This document shows positions 12,175-22,970 of a DNA stretch of 64,000 bases, one piece after another (the stretch's first letter is position 1; every line of letters starts with the position of its first letter). Origin of the DNA: Nymphaea colorata (taxonomy: Eukaryota > Streptophyta > Magnoliopsida > Nymphaeales > Nymphaeaceae); the NCBI RefSeq assembly GCF_008831285.2, contig NC_045139.1, positions 4,622,704 through 4,686,703 on the forward strand, read 5' to 3'. Both the position numbers and the translations under genes were made by a program. The notes beneath the pieces are model-generated. The model was not told the origin of the DNA. It ran no database searches and worked only from the letters and a program-made list of their open reading frames with translations.

Positions 12175-14029
12175 CGAAACCACCATATTCTTATTATAAG
12201 AAATATGATATTATTCCTAAATCTAATAATCAAAATGTTGAAGATAATAATCAGACACAGTGATCTTGAAATGTTTATAATGAAAGAAGGAATAACACTT
12301 TTCAAGGACAATATAGTTGTGACTCAATGTTTATATTTGGTGTTATAGTGACATGTACTATCTTCCATGCCCTGTGGGCCTGTACTGTAGCACATAGATC
12401 ATAATGGCTAATTTGGCTCTGGCTCACAAATTCATTTTTGGGTTTTTGGTTTCTGTATTATTATTATTTAGGGCTTTTCAAAGTTTTTGCAATATGCAGG
12501 AGATAAGGCATATCTAATCATGGAGCTTCTAATGGAGCAATCATAATCTTCTCAGAAATTTCTTTAGCTTAGTTCGTGGGTGCAAAATAGAGGTAGTGTT
12601 TCTAATCAATAGTGGTTGTCAATTTTATGTTATGTTTTAACAAGTTACAAAAGAATTTAGTCAATTTGATTGGTCCTTGATCTTGCACTTTGCATGATTG
12701 GAAAAGAAGGGAGAAGGGTATTCATAAGTTTCAGTAGTATTTATTGGTAATATACATGTCGTAGAAGTAAAAGAATATAGTATTAAATTTTTGAGAAACT
12801 ATTTTTTGTATCCTAACTAGGAAAATTCAAGTTTCTTCTCTGAATGTATGAGTAGATGACATGCCATCATTGATTATCATATATTTTCCTGTTCCCAGCT
12901 GCAAGCTGCAGAAAGCGAAGTCAAGCAGAGTTTAGTTCGCTTCTCAACGCCAAAGCATCATCGCTTTGACAGCACTGGTAGTGCAAATTCCTCTCGCGGT
13001 AACCCTCTTCGGGACGAAAAAATTAGCATACACAGCAAGTTCGAAGCCAACAGCTTGAAAGTCATCTTGCTAAGATTTTAAAGCAAAAAATGGAGATCTT
13101 CACAAAAATTGAGTTTACGCAGGTAATTATGTAACTGATTTCTGGATATGTTATTGAATATAAGCATGTCCATGTAAAAAATGTAAATGTTTCTGCTCCT
13201 TGTTTACAGGAGTCAGTGATCTCAACCATTGTGAAACTCTGCTTGAAAAGCTTTGTACACTTTTCAAGGACAATTAAGATGAGTCGAGCCAACTCAAGTT
13301 TGGCTCAAACTTGCCTGTGTATTCAAAACTCAACTCAATTTTGGCTCAAACATATTCTCCACTTGTTTAATAAAGGAATGAAGTTCAAGCTTGATTTAAA
13401 ACTCAAGTTATAAATGAGTTGAGTTCTAGTTATACAAGTCGACTCGTTTAAACTCAACTCAACTCATGTCTTCCTTAGTTGTTAATCTTTAGGAGCATAT
13501 TAATAATTTTGATAAATTTTGACACATTTTTAGTGATTTTTTATTTAAATATGTAAATCAAATGAGACGTGCTTAAACTAATCAAGCTCGAGTTCGTCTC
13601 GCTCATGGTACATTGGGTCTTATTAAACAAATAGGGTATTCTTCAAACCCCACATAAACCTAGTTTTGATGGCATACAAACACTTTAAAGACATGGTTTC
13701 GGAATGTCATTCAAATGCACCGTCAAGTTAAATAAAAAAAAAAAAAATCTCGCTCCTGATTGGCAACCATGTAACTAGAAAACATTGCTGTCAGCTACTT
13801 TTGGAACCAGAGAAAGGCCAGTCAGATTAAAGCCCTTAAGCAGCATAAAATAAGCCCTCCTATAAGGACAAAAGGGAAACTCTGCAAAAAATAACTTTTT
13901 GTCTAAATGACAAACTACAAAGTTTGTCAGTGGTTGTAGAATACGGACGTAGCAAACCTTTACTCTAACACTGATTTTCAAAAACGTATAATAAGTAGCA
14001 TGGCATGGAGGGGTAGGACCAGGAATGTT

Positions 14030-14205
14030 TGGTTGCAGTGGGAAACTATACTTTTAAAATTTTAATAGGGGTCAAAATATAATTTTTCAAATTTTTTTTA
14101 TAAAATAAACTAAATTTTTTAAAAATCTATGTTATAAATTTTTTAATTTTTAAAAATTTGAAAGAGGCTAAGGCCCCTGCTGGCCCCCGGCCTCTGCCCC
14201 TGATG
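14030..14205. repeat. Dispersed repeat with an AT-rich core and a CCCC-rich end
   Basis: An AT-rich stretch ending in CCGGCCTCTGCCCCTG. Related copies are seen near 27360-27510, 36610-36760, 40415-40560, 46240-46375, 46960-47065 and 56860-56985. It is a short non-coding dispersed repeat; I cannot assign a class. Confidence 0.55.
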
Positions 14206-15211
14206 GTATGGAAAACTCACATAAAATACTTCTAATTATTACAAAAAAAAACATACATGAATTTGTCTTTTGAACCAACAGGGCAGCATGTAAGGGCTGA
14301 AAAAAAAAATATAAAAATGCCTTCAAAGGTGGGAAAAAGACCCATCTCCTGCAAAGGCAAAAAATGAAAGGAAAAAGGTTCACTTCCCCCTTAAAGTGAC
14401 CAAAATACATATCTTTTCTTGAAGTACCAAAACTGCCTCCCTGAAAAAATAGAATATAAGGTCGGTGTTAGGGGCTGAAAAAAAAGAAGGTTTGAGGTAT
14501 TTTAGTTATTTTTTATAAATAATATATTTTTTGGACTTTTGATTTTTCCATCGCCCTTTTTAGCTTGTAAAAAGACTTACTTTTTATTTTAATCAAGGAT
14601 ATTTTGGTCATTATACACCGCCATGTGCACACATTAGCTTCCCTCACTGTCATGTACTGTCACGTTATTGAAGCACCTAAAATTTGACCATCATGTGGTA
14701 CTGCCATGTCCACAATAAATTCCATATTGAACGAGCATGTTTGAGTTGGATGCCTGTTTGAACCAAACCACTCATAAGGTCAAATTTCAGTTTGGAAATT
14801 ACACCTGACCAATTACGGCTTCCATTTTATATTGCAGAGGACAAATGAAGGATTCATCCAATCAATCAATCGGAAAGATCACACCATTATCTCTTACTCT
14901 CTGCAATCACGTCAGAAGTTAGAACTGAACCAGAAAGAATATTTAGACCAAGCCACCAATCAAAAATACTTCCAGACCTTGAAAGAGCAAGGAAAATGAC
15001 AATTTGGATCGATGATTGCAAAAATACAAACTAGAGTTATATACCCAATAGATTGTAGGTCATCTGGCTGAATATTATATGTTCCTTCCCCAACCAGTAT
15101 AAATGGTTTGGACTCCTGCAAAATTCCCTCAATCCCACTTACGGATCAGAAATCTGTTATCAGGGAAGCGTCCCACGCTATGTGAGGGTGCAATATTCAA
15201 CTACAGCAACT

Positions 15212-15274
15212 TCAAGCAGCTTCATCATTGAATGGTATGGGATTGTCAAGCACTCTATCCCTTGCTTTGTCAGC
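15212..15274 (-). pseudogene. Exon 7 fragment of a B-type MATE gene
   Basis: The minus strand has an intact acceptor (TTTTGCAG) followed by 20 codons and TGA, identical to gene B exon 7 except Lys to Asn in VLDNP. No exon 6 or earlier exon lies upstream. Homology stops about 55 bp into the intron, so this is a gene fragment. Confidence 0.85.
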
Positions 15275-15330
15275 CTGCAAAATTGACAGGTAATATTTGC
15301 TGCATTCTTACCTATAGCTATGAAAGATTA

Positions 15331-16053
15331 ACATGAAACATTCACATGATGTTTCATTTGCCAAACAACCCTTTAGACACTCTTTGTAAGAAGAACGGTT
15401 TATAGCTGTTTCATGAACACGCTTCAAAGGTTGAGTAAATTTATTGAACACTTGTGCTTCAATTCCTAGGACATATTCATGAAACAGTTACAAGTTGTTA
15501 TTGGTAATAATAATATTTTGTAAGTGTTTAATGAATCTGCCTCAAATATTAGATCAGATTCAAGAAACACCAATTTTAGTGTTTTACGAATCTGTCCTAA
15601 AATACTCACAATGTGTTCCTACTGCCAAACTACCCTCTAGGGGTCGGTTGGCAACCGTAACACTCATTGAATGTTTCATGAATATGCCTTAAAGATTGGT
15701 GTAGACTCATGACATACTACAACTAGTACTTTATGAATATGTCACAATCTTGGAAATAGATTCATATGATACGCACAAATTGTATGTTTCAATTTAAAAA
15801 ATTTCAAGTTATACCCTTCCTTTTTCGGCTGACGGAAAATGGCTGCCAGGCATAGAAGGGAACAGCCAAAAAGAAAAAGAAAAAGGCCAAATGCAGTGGA
15901 AAAGGTCGGAGAAATGAAGTGGGTCGATGTTGTCGGAAAGGGTTGGACAAGGTGCCCGTGGAACATTACTAGGGTCTGGCGAGAGGGAACTGCACGTACA
16001 TTGTTGAAAGAGCTACCAATCAATTATTAACAGCATACGAATTGAGTAAGTGG
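15331..16053. other. Spacer, no gene seen
   Basis: No coding region or known element is recognised between the broken MATE fragment and the GC-rich insertion. Several loosely repeated phrases around ATGAATATGYC are present. Confidence 0.4.
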
Positions 16054-16064
16054 CTTAGGTGGTG

Positions 16065-16315
16065 CTAGGGGTGGGTATCGGGCCGGGCCGGCCCGGCCCG
16101 GCCCATTTAAATTTAAAAAATATTTTTTAATTATAAAATAACATTTTTAATATAAAATGTATTTATTAAGAATAAAAAAATATTATTAAAACAAAAAAAT
16201 TAAAAAATATATATTTTTTTTAACTTACCGGGCCTAAATGGGCCGGGCCGACCCGGGCCTGGCTGTCGGGGCCCGGGCCGAGATTTTCCCGGCCCGACGC
16301 CCAGCCTTAGGTGGT
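16065..16315. mobile_element. Short GC-rich insertion with 11-bp target duplication
   Basis: The 251-bp insertion has arms made of repeated GGCCCGG phrases around an AT-rich core. It is flanked on both sides by the perfect 11-bp direct repeat CTTAGGTGGTG (16054-16064 and 16316-16326), so it moved as a unit. Its two ends are imperfect inverted repeats of each other. Related copies are at 41014-41441 and 46651-46844. Class unknown: it could be a non-autonomous TIR element or a retroposon. Confidence 0.75.
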
Positions 16316-16326
16316 GTTGTATGCAG

Positions 16327-17034
16327 AAACGACCCTTCTCAAGAGATCACCTCTAAAAATGAATTAAGAAAATCGAGACCTTCACTTACATTCAAAAACA
16401 TGGAAGGGAGGCAAGATTGCAGATCCAACAACCTACTGGCTATATCAATAGCAACTAGCAAGGTCATCCAAAACCATCTGTCGCTTTTGAGCGTACAGAA
16501 AAACTTTATGAAATTTGGGATCTAACCTGTGCCGCCCCTCACAGCAGCTCCTGATCCAATGCATCTAACTCTTATTGTTTGAGATAGCAATAATCCTTTG
16601 CCATCTATTAGGGAAGATGAATGAGGGAACTTCTTGCAAAATCATTGTTTCTGTCATGAGTAGGTCATCTGTGATGTTCTTCAGGTCGCTCCCACAAAAA
16701 TTATTTATATGAATCTCTGAAACCGTAAGCCAACTTGAGTCCATGTTTGAGAGCTGCCGAGACAATCAGAATTCGGCCACTCCCCTATGATACATGCAGT
16801 TAAAATCCAAAAATTGATGCTTTTGAACTCAGTATCATTCCGACTAGTTGCAAGGCAGTTGTCCTCACAAACTTTCAGGACTCGGCAAAGTTCTTTCTGG
16901 TCTACCATACACCGATTCGTAAACATCCACATACCCCAAATTACGCAGCCAAACTGTACCCTCCAACTCCATGAAATTCACCATGTTTGAACGCTGCAGC
17001 GAACCATTTCCCAAGATCAGAGGCTATGTTGTAT
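16327..17034. other. Spacer left of copia element 2
   Basis: Short minus-strand frames of 66-75 codons are present at 16565-16932, but no motif is recognised and I do not call a gene. Confidence 0.4.
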
Positions 17035-17320
17035 TGATAATTTTTGAAAAAAAGAGAAGAGAGGAGAGTGAACGCATGGATTTACGTTGTTTGGATTTGC
17101 AAATCCTACATCCACAACAAGACAATCATGCAATCTTGCTCTGTTTTTCCATTACACGTTTTTCAGACTTACAAAGCATATGTAGATGTTGAAGAAAGAT
17201 TTACAAGGAAGGAATTTTTTCCCAACGTTCCATTAACGGCTATATGAGGTGAGAATGGTAACACGAGCAGGAAGGAAAACTTGACAAATCCTGCATGATG
17301 TTGCAACAGTCTTCTCATCA
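17035..17320 (-). repeat. 3' LTR of copia element 2
   Basis: 286-bp terminal repeat matching 21583-21877. The right edge CA is followed by the polypurine tract. Confidence 0.9.
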
Positions 17321-17335
17321 CTCCCCCTCAAGTGG
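17321..17335 (-). other. Polypurine tract of copia element 2
   Basis: On the minus strand CACTTGAGGGGGAG immediately precedes the 3' LTR. Confidence 0.78.
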
Positions 17336-17403
17336 GGCGTACAAATCATGACAGCCCCACTTGTTAATAGCATCATGTAATTCCTTTTTTGATATCGCTT
17401 TGG

Positions 17404-18801
17404 TTAATCCATTGCAAATTGTTTTGAGCTCAGTGTGAAGGGAGTATTAATTTCACCATTCTGAACCTTTTCTCGTATGAAGTGACAATCAATTTCTATA
17501 TGTTTTGTTCTTTCATGGAACACAGCATTTGCTACGATGTGTATTTGATTATCACGATGCATAGGTGTGGGAGAGTTGAATTCTACGCCCATTTCAGATA
17601 AAAGGGTGCAAATCCAAATGATTTCACTAGCTGTAGTAGCCATCGCCCTGTACTCTACTTCTGCACTGGACCTAGAAGTGGCTCGTTGTTTCTTACTTTG
17701 CCAAGATACCAGGTTATCACCCACGTAAATACAGTAACCGGTAGTGGATTTACGATCCATGCTTCCTCCCCAATCTGCATCAAAGTATGCTCTAATGTTG
17801 ACATGGCCATTTTGTTTATATATTAATCCTTGGCCGGGAAACTTTTTCAAATACTTGAGAATCCCTTCTATCATATCCCAATGTTTTTGAGTTGGATAAT
17901 GCATACGTTGACTAACAAGATTTACTGCGTAGGTGATGTTGGGTCTTGTAAATATGAGATATATAAGTTTCCCTACTAGTCGTTGATATCTTGAAATTTC
18001 TGGGATCTCATGTCTCTCAGCAACATCTTCCTTGTGGTTGATAACAACTGGTGTATCTACAGGACGACATCCAATTTTTCCAGTTTCTTTGAGTAGATCA
18101 GTGACATATTTCCTTTGTGACATAAACAACCATTTCCTCGATTGAGCAATCTCTATCCCCCAAAAAATATTTTAACCTTTCCAAATCATTTATGTCGAAG
18201 GTTTTCTGAAGCAATTCTTTTGCTTCCTTGATTTTGATATTGTTGATATCAGTGATAATTATGTCATCTACATAGATAAGCACCAAAGTAATGTCATTGT
18301 TTTTCTTACTGATAAACAAAGAGTTGTCAGCTTTTCTCTTGTAGAATTCATATTGTTCGAGAGCTTTGCTCAATTTGAAGTGCCATGCTCGAGGATATTG
18401 TTTAAGTCCGTATATCGATTTTCGTAACTTGCACACTGATGTAGAGTTCCCTTGAGACCGTCCAGGAGGTAGCTTCATATATACTTCCTCTTGTAAGTCT
18501 CTCTACAAAAAGACATTTTTTACATGTAATTGAAATAGTGGCCAAGCATAATTGCAGGTGATCGAGTGCAATATTCGAACTGTATTCATCTTGGCTACCA
18601 GAGCAAAAGTTTCTTCATAATCCAATTCTTGTATTTGAGTATACCCTTTTGCAATGTGCCTAACCTTGTATCTTTCCACTGTACCATCGCTGTTGTATTT
18701 GATTTTAAAACCCATCTGCAACCAACTACACATTTTCCTTCAGGCAACTGAGTAATTTCCCATGTTTGATTTTTGTTTAGGGCATCAATCTCTTCCTGCA
18801 T
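17404..18801 (-). pseudogene. Decayed copia reverse transcriptase and RNase H (element 2)
   Basis: Frames at 18595-18801, 18503-18733, 18098-18478 and 17404-18129 overlap in different phases. Seen are the RT start (EIDALNKNQTWEI), CKLRKSIYGLKQYPRAWH, the catalytic YVDDIIIT, the RNase H region AYFDADWGGSMDRKSTTGY and SSAEVEYRAMA. At least three frame changes are needed to join them, so it is inactive. Confidence 0.9.
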
Positions 18802-19168
18802 GGCTTTGATCCAAACAGGGTTATCTTTGGCCTCCTCATATGATCTTGGCTCTACCTCTCTTTCTATGGTGGCTAAAAAAGTAGTGTTTTTCGAAAAAAA
18901 ATTTGAACGTCACACATTTTTCGATATGATGCATGACTGCCTTGTATGTAACATAATCTTTCAAGTGCCTAGATGCTTGAATGATTCTTTGTGATCTTCT
19001 CGGCTCGGCGACTTCAGTTGTGTTACCTTCAATTTCAACTTCATGATCTTCCATGCTTCCGATCAAGGTTTGCACTTGAGCTTCTTCTTGTTCATTAGGA
19101 TGTCCTTGGTTTGTAGAAATGGCGACCAAATCATCATATATGCTAATATTTGGTAAGGTGGTCTCCCC

Positions 19169-19965
19169 CTATCGCCTTTCTTGATGATGGTGATTTTTAA
19201 AATACGACACTGATTCGTCAAATTTGACACCTCTAGAAATATACATGGGCTGGTCATGAGGGTTGTAGCATCTGTAGCCCTTTTTGTTGACTGAACATCC
19301 CACAAACACACATTTGCGAGCTTTTGGACTAAGTTTGTCGCGTTCAGTTTTGTCGATCATAACATACACGATACTGCCGAACAACTTCCAGTGATTGATA
19401 CTGATCTCACGCCCAGTAAACATGGGAAGAGGTGATTTTCCTCTTAGTCTGCAACTAGGAGTTCGGTTAATCAAATAGCAAGCAGTCATAATCACTTCAC
19501 TCCAAAACTATTTAGGCATACAAGACTGAAAAAGTAAGGAACAAGTAATTTCAAGAATATGACGATTTTTCCTCTCAACTACTCCATTTTGTTGCGGAGT
19601 TTTTACACAAGAATATTAATGCATCATGCCACTCGTATTTTCAAAATTTTCAAAAAAGTTGTTTTAAACTCAGTCACATTGTCGGTTCTCAGAGTCTTAA
19701 TATGAACATTGTATTGAGTTTTCATCATATTCTAGTAAATCACAAATTTTTCAAAAACTTGATCCTTGGAACTAAGAAGATATAACCAAGTTACCTTAGA
19801 GAAATCATCAATAAAAGATAAATAATATTTAAAACCATTGTAAGAGGTTACTGGGGCAGGACCCCAAACATCGGAATGTACCAAATCAAATGGTTTACTA
19901 GCAATAGTTTCAGACAAACCAAAGGAAGAGCGAGTCATTTTCGCATATTGACAAATCTCACACAC
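19169..19965 (-). pseudogene. Decayed copia integrase (element 2)
   Basis: The pre-integrase end (MCEICQYAKMTRSSF) leads into the core with HSDVWGPAPV and FIDDFSKVTWLY at 19732-19965. The downstream part at 19169-19495 has MTACYLINRTPSCRL and KARKCVFVGCSVNKKGYRCY. The middle, including the third catalytic acid, is scrambled by stops and frame changes between 19496 and 19731. Confidence 0.88.
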
Positions 19966-20384
19966 ATGTAAATCAAATACTTTCTTGAGGAAATACTAAG
20001 ACATGACTCTACTGGAGGGATGGCCAAGTCTGCAATGCCATAAGCGAGAATCAAATCCCGAACTACCAACCATAGCAATATCATGATTTTGACTGATCAC
20101 ATACACTCCATTTTCTTCTTTTCCTTCACCAATTGTCCTCTTCATCAACCTGTCCTGAAAGATTACATTGGTGGGAGAAAATATAACATTACAATTTAGA
20201 TCATTTTAATCTTAGAGACAGATAGAAGATTAGATGCTAAATTAGGTATATAAAGAGTCTTCAATTCCTTTTCAAAAAGATTTGTTTTTCCTACTCCAAC
20301 AATTTTAAGGGAGGTGCCATCAGCTATAGTGATAGTTTTATTTTCACTTTTATTTTCTATACCTTTCAAGTTATTGTGAAAACA

Positions 20385-21510
20385 TTACATATGTTCAGAT
20401 GCGCCGGAATCCATGATCCAAGAGTATTTTTCAGTAAGAGAGAGGTTTGAGTTCATACCTGACTGATTCCCGGGTGAAGTGAACGCTGATGCGGTTGTTA
20501 CCGTATTGGTGTAGTTTTGGCCATTCAGGTTTTTAATCATCTTTGCAATAGTGGCATGAGTAACCTCACCTTCATCGGACTGAACTAGTTGGGCATGCAA
20601 CTTATACTACTGCTTTGGAGGATCTCCCTTGTTGGTAGGCTTTCCGTGTAAATTCCAGCACTTTTCTCGAACATGCCCTTCCTTTTTGTAGTATGTGCAC
20701 ACTGGTCATTTTCCTTTATTTCTGAACGGCAGTCGCCTCTAATTTTTCTTCAAATTTTTTGCTGACCGAGGCATTAAAAGCAATTTTTCAATATTTTCAC
20801 TGCTGGTTTTAGTATCAACAATGTCACCGGTCTTCATAATCTTCGTACTTTTTCCTTCTCGTAAAAGGGTGTTACACACCATATCCAAAGAGGGCAGATC
20901 AGAAGTCATTAATATTTGGTTTCTTGCTTGTTTATAATCTTCGCCTAAACCAGCTAAGAGTTTGAAAGTTCTTTCTTGATCTTGCTGCCTCTTAATGCGA
21001 GCAAGCTCAGCTGAAAGGGGCCAATGCGAGTCCATCTCATTCTACTTTCCTTTAAGCGTAGCAATATAGTCACTCAAGGACATATGACCTTTCTTCGACT
21101 CATAGATTTCATGGGAGAGTTGATACATGCGCGCCGTACTATATTTTTCACTATATAATTCTTTGGCAGCATTCCATATTTCTTCGGCCATTTCGAAGTA
21201 ATAAAAGCTTTTAGCGATTTTAGCATCCATGGAGTTTAATAACCAAGACATAACCATATGATTTCCAGACTCCAACTCATCATAGTTAGGGTCGTCAATG
21301 GCTGGTTTGGGCTTTCTTTCCATTAACGAACCCTAGTTTAAGTTTCCCACCCAAAAACAAAGTAGCAGCTTTGAACCATGACATATAATTCAAGTCATTC
21401 AATGGAATATTTGTAATTTTGATAATAGTGGTACCTGTCTCCACGACAATATGCTGTTGTGTAGAAGTTCCATTTGTCGATCTGTCCATGAGAGTCACTG
21501 GTTCCATCAT
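20385..21510 (-). pseudogene. Decayed copia gag and protease (element 2)
   Basis: Gag begins near MMEPVTLMDRS at 21510 and runs through pieces at 21295-21510, 21042-21323 and 20739-21035 (LLAGLGEDYKQARNQIL). A zinc knuckle around 20650-20703 reads CTYYKKEGHVREKC, so the second cysteine of the CCHC motif is replaced by tyrosine. The protease motif WIMDSGASEHM closes the 20385-20600 segment. Confidence 0.87.
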
Positions 21511-21569
21511 ACGACGCCATAGATAAGTAAGAAAACCAAGGGGAAACTTGACGCTTTGAAGGCTATCAT

Positions 21570-21582
21570 TGCTCTGAAACCA
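21570..21582 (-). other. tRNA-Met primer-binding site of copia element 2
   Basis: On the minus strand TGGTTTCAGAGCA follows the 5' LTR directly. It matches TGGTATCAGAGCA with one mismatch. Confidence 0.85.
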
Positions 21583-21877
21583 TGATAATTTTTGAGAAAA
21601 AGAGAAGAAAGGAGAGTGCATGCATGGATTTACATGGTTCGGATTTGTAAATCCTACATCCACAGCAAGACCATCACGCAGTCTTGCTCTGTTTTTCCAT
21701 TACACGTTTTTCAGACTTACAAAGCATATGTAGATGTTGAGGAAAAATTTACAAGGAAGGAATTTTTTCCCAACTTCCATTAACGGATATATGAGGCGTG
21801 AATGGCAACACGAGCAAAGTTAATAAGGAATGAAAACTTGACAAATCTTGTGTGATGTTGCAATGGTCTTCTCATCA
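21583..21877 (-). repeat. 5' LTR of copia element 2
   Basis: 295-bp terminal repeat. It is about 9 bp longer than the other LTR, and by eye the two differ at around a tenth of positions. Confidence 0.9.
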
Positions 21878-22054
21878 TGAATGCACAATTTGACCTCTGT
21901 TAGGGTGTGAGTAGGAGGGTAGTCATGTACCACTCGAAAAAGACCCAAAAGCCCCTTGGTTGCCTCTGCCTTCTTGGGTTATGTGGGGGATTGGGTGGGC
22001 TTGATACACATTCAACTTGAATATCATGCTCCCTTTTTTAATGGTCCAAAGAAG

Positions 22055-22215
22055 TAACACCTACAGGAATTGAGTAGAAGATACACCTTCTACGCGCCTG
22101 TCTGCTTGAAATAACACATACATGAATCGAGCAGGCGATACACCTTCTACGCACCTGTCTGTTCAAAATAACACCTACAAGAATCAATCTGGCGATACAC
22201 CTTCTACGTGTGCAC
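22055..22215. repeat. About three 57-bp tandem units
   Basis: The phrase ATACACCTTCTACG recurs at 22081, 22138 and 22195, a period of 57 bp, with related sequence between. Confidence 0.82.
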
Positions 22216-22530
22216 GACCATGTAGGCTATGCCGCTATGCCACTTAAGGTGTAGATATTGATCTATGTTGGAGACAAATTTTAGAAAAAAGAAAAAAAAA
22301 ACCAAAATTCCATCTTTTAACCAACCTTTTGCTTATGAGTTTCAAAAAACCATAATAGGGCACACATTTTTCATAAAAAAACTGTAAAACGGGAGCCTAA
22401 ATAAATTTCTGCTAACTTAGAAAATGAAAACTGTTGGCTAAAATAGTAAGAATACAATTTAGCTGTAACCTTGAATACGAAAATAATTGCCTAGGAAACA
22501 AAAGTTAAATTCAGGCTATTTTTTGACCAT

Positions 22531-22800
22531 TTTCATTAAAGACACACCTTTTTTTAAGAATTAAAAAGAAACCCCGAGGAAGTTGGTGCAATGGCTTAGG
22601 TACGACTAGTTTTTGGTAAAAGAGGAGATCATCGATGTGCAAGTTGAAGCATAACAAAATAATTTTCATTAAAAACACAACCTTTGTTAAGAATTAAGAA
22701 AAAAAAAACCCTGAGGAAGTTGGTAGAATGGCTGAATACGACCAGTCGATAAAAAAAAGAGATCACCGACGTGCAAGTTGAAGCATAACAAAAGAGGTAT
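22531..22800. repeat. Two diverged tandem units of about 137 bp
   Basis: GAGGAAGTTGG occurs at 22576 and 22713 inside a longer shared stretch ending in GCAAGTTGAAGCATAACAAA. Confidence 0.8.
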
Positions 22801-22970
22801 TATAAGACACCAAAACAGGCTTGTAGAGATTTCAGCTCTTTGTTAATTGTTCCAAATTGAGAGCGAGTTGGGTAGAATCGTCCATTTACTGGGTCATGAG
22901 TCTGGGTTTGCCGAGCTAAATGATTTTAACACCACAATAATAATAAGATAGGAAGTTGAATGGTAACTGA

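Larger units (their letters stand above)
10830..13707. other. Spacer upstream of gene A
   Basis: No gene is recognised. It contains a 40-bp tandem repeat, a TA tract and low-complexity AT-rich DNA. An isolated 98-codon frame at 11316-11612 (plus) has no motif I recognise. Confidence 0.5.
13708..15330. repeat. Duplicated copy of the gene B 3' flank
   Basis: This stretch aligns with 26832-28592 over almost its whole length, in the same orientation, with an extra insertion in the other copy near 27015-27260. It ends abruptly within what would be intron 6 of the gene, and the following sequence is unrelated. It carries an exon 7 copy at 15212-15274. The right-hand copy at 26832-28592 belongs to intact gene B. 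Confidence 0.82.
17035..21877 (-). mobile_element. Decayed Ty1/copia LTR retrotransposon 2
   Basis: The element is 4843 bp with LTRs at 17035-17320 and 21583-21877, both TG...CA. It lies on the minus strand in the A-B spacer. A tRNA-Met primer-binding site and a polypurine tract abut the LTRs. Flanks TGTAT and TGAAT look like a target duplication with one change. Domain order is gag, protease, integrase, RT, RNase H. Many frameshifts and stops break the polyprotein. It belongs to a different copia lineage from element 1, since LTRs and proteins do not match. Confidence 0.92.
21878..22970. other. Spacer right of copia element 2
   Basis: No gene is recognised. It holds two local tandem repeats described separately. 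Confidence 0.45.

Noticed and set aside
16565-16932. Short minus-strand frames left of copia element 2
   Set aside because: Overlapping phases and no recognised motif; could be an old gene or element scrap but cannot be supported.
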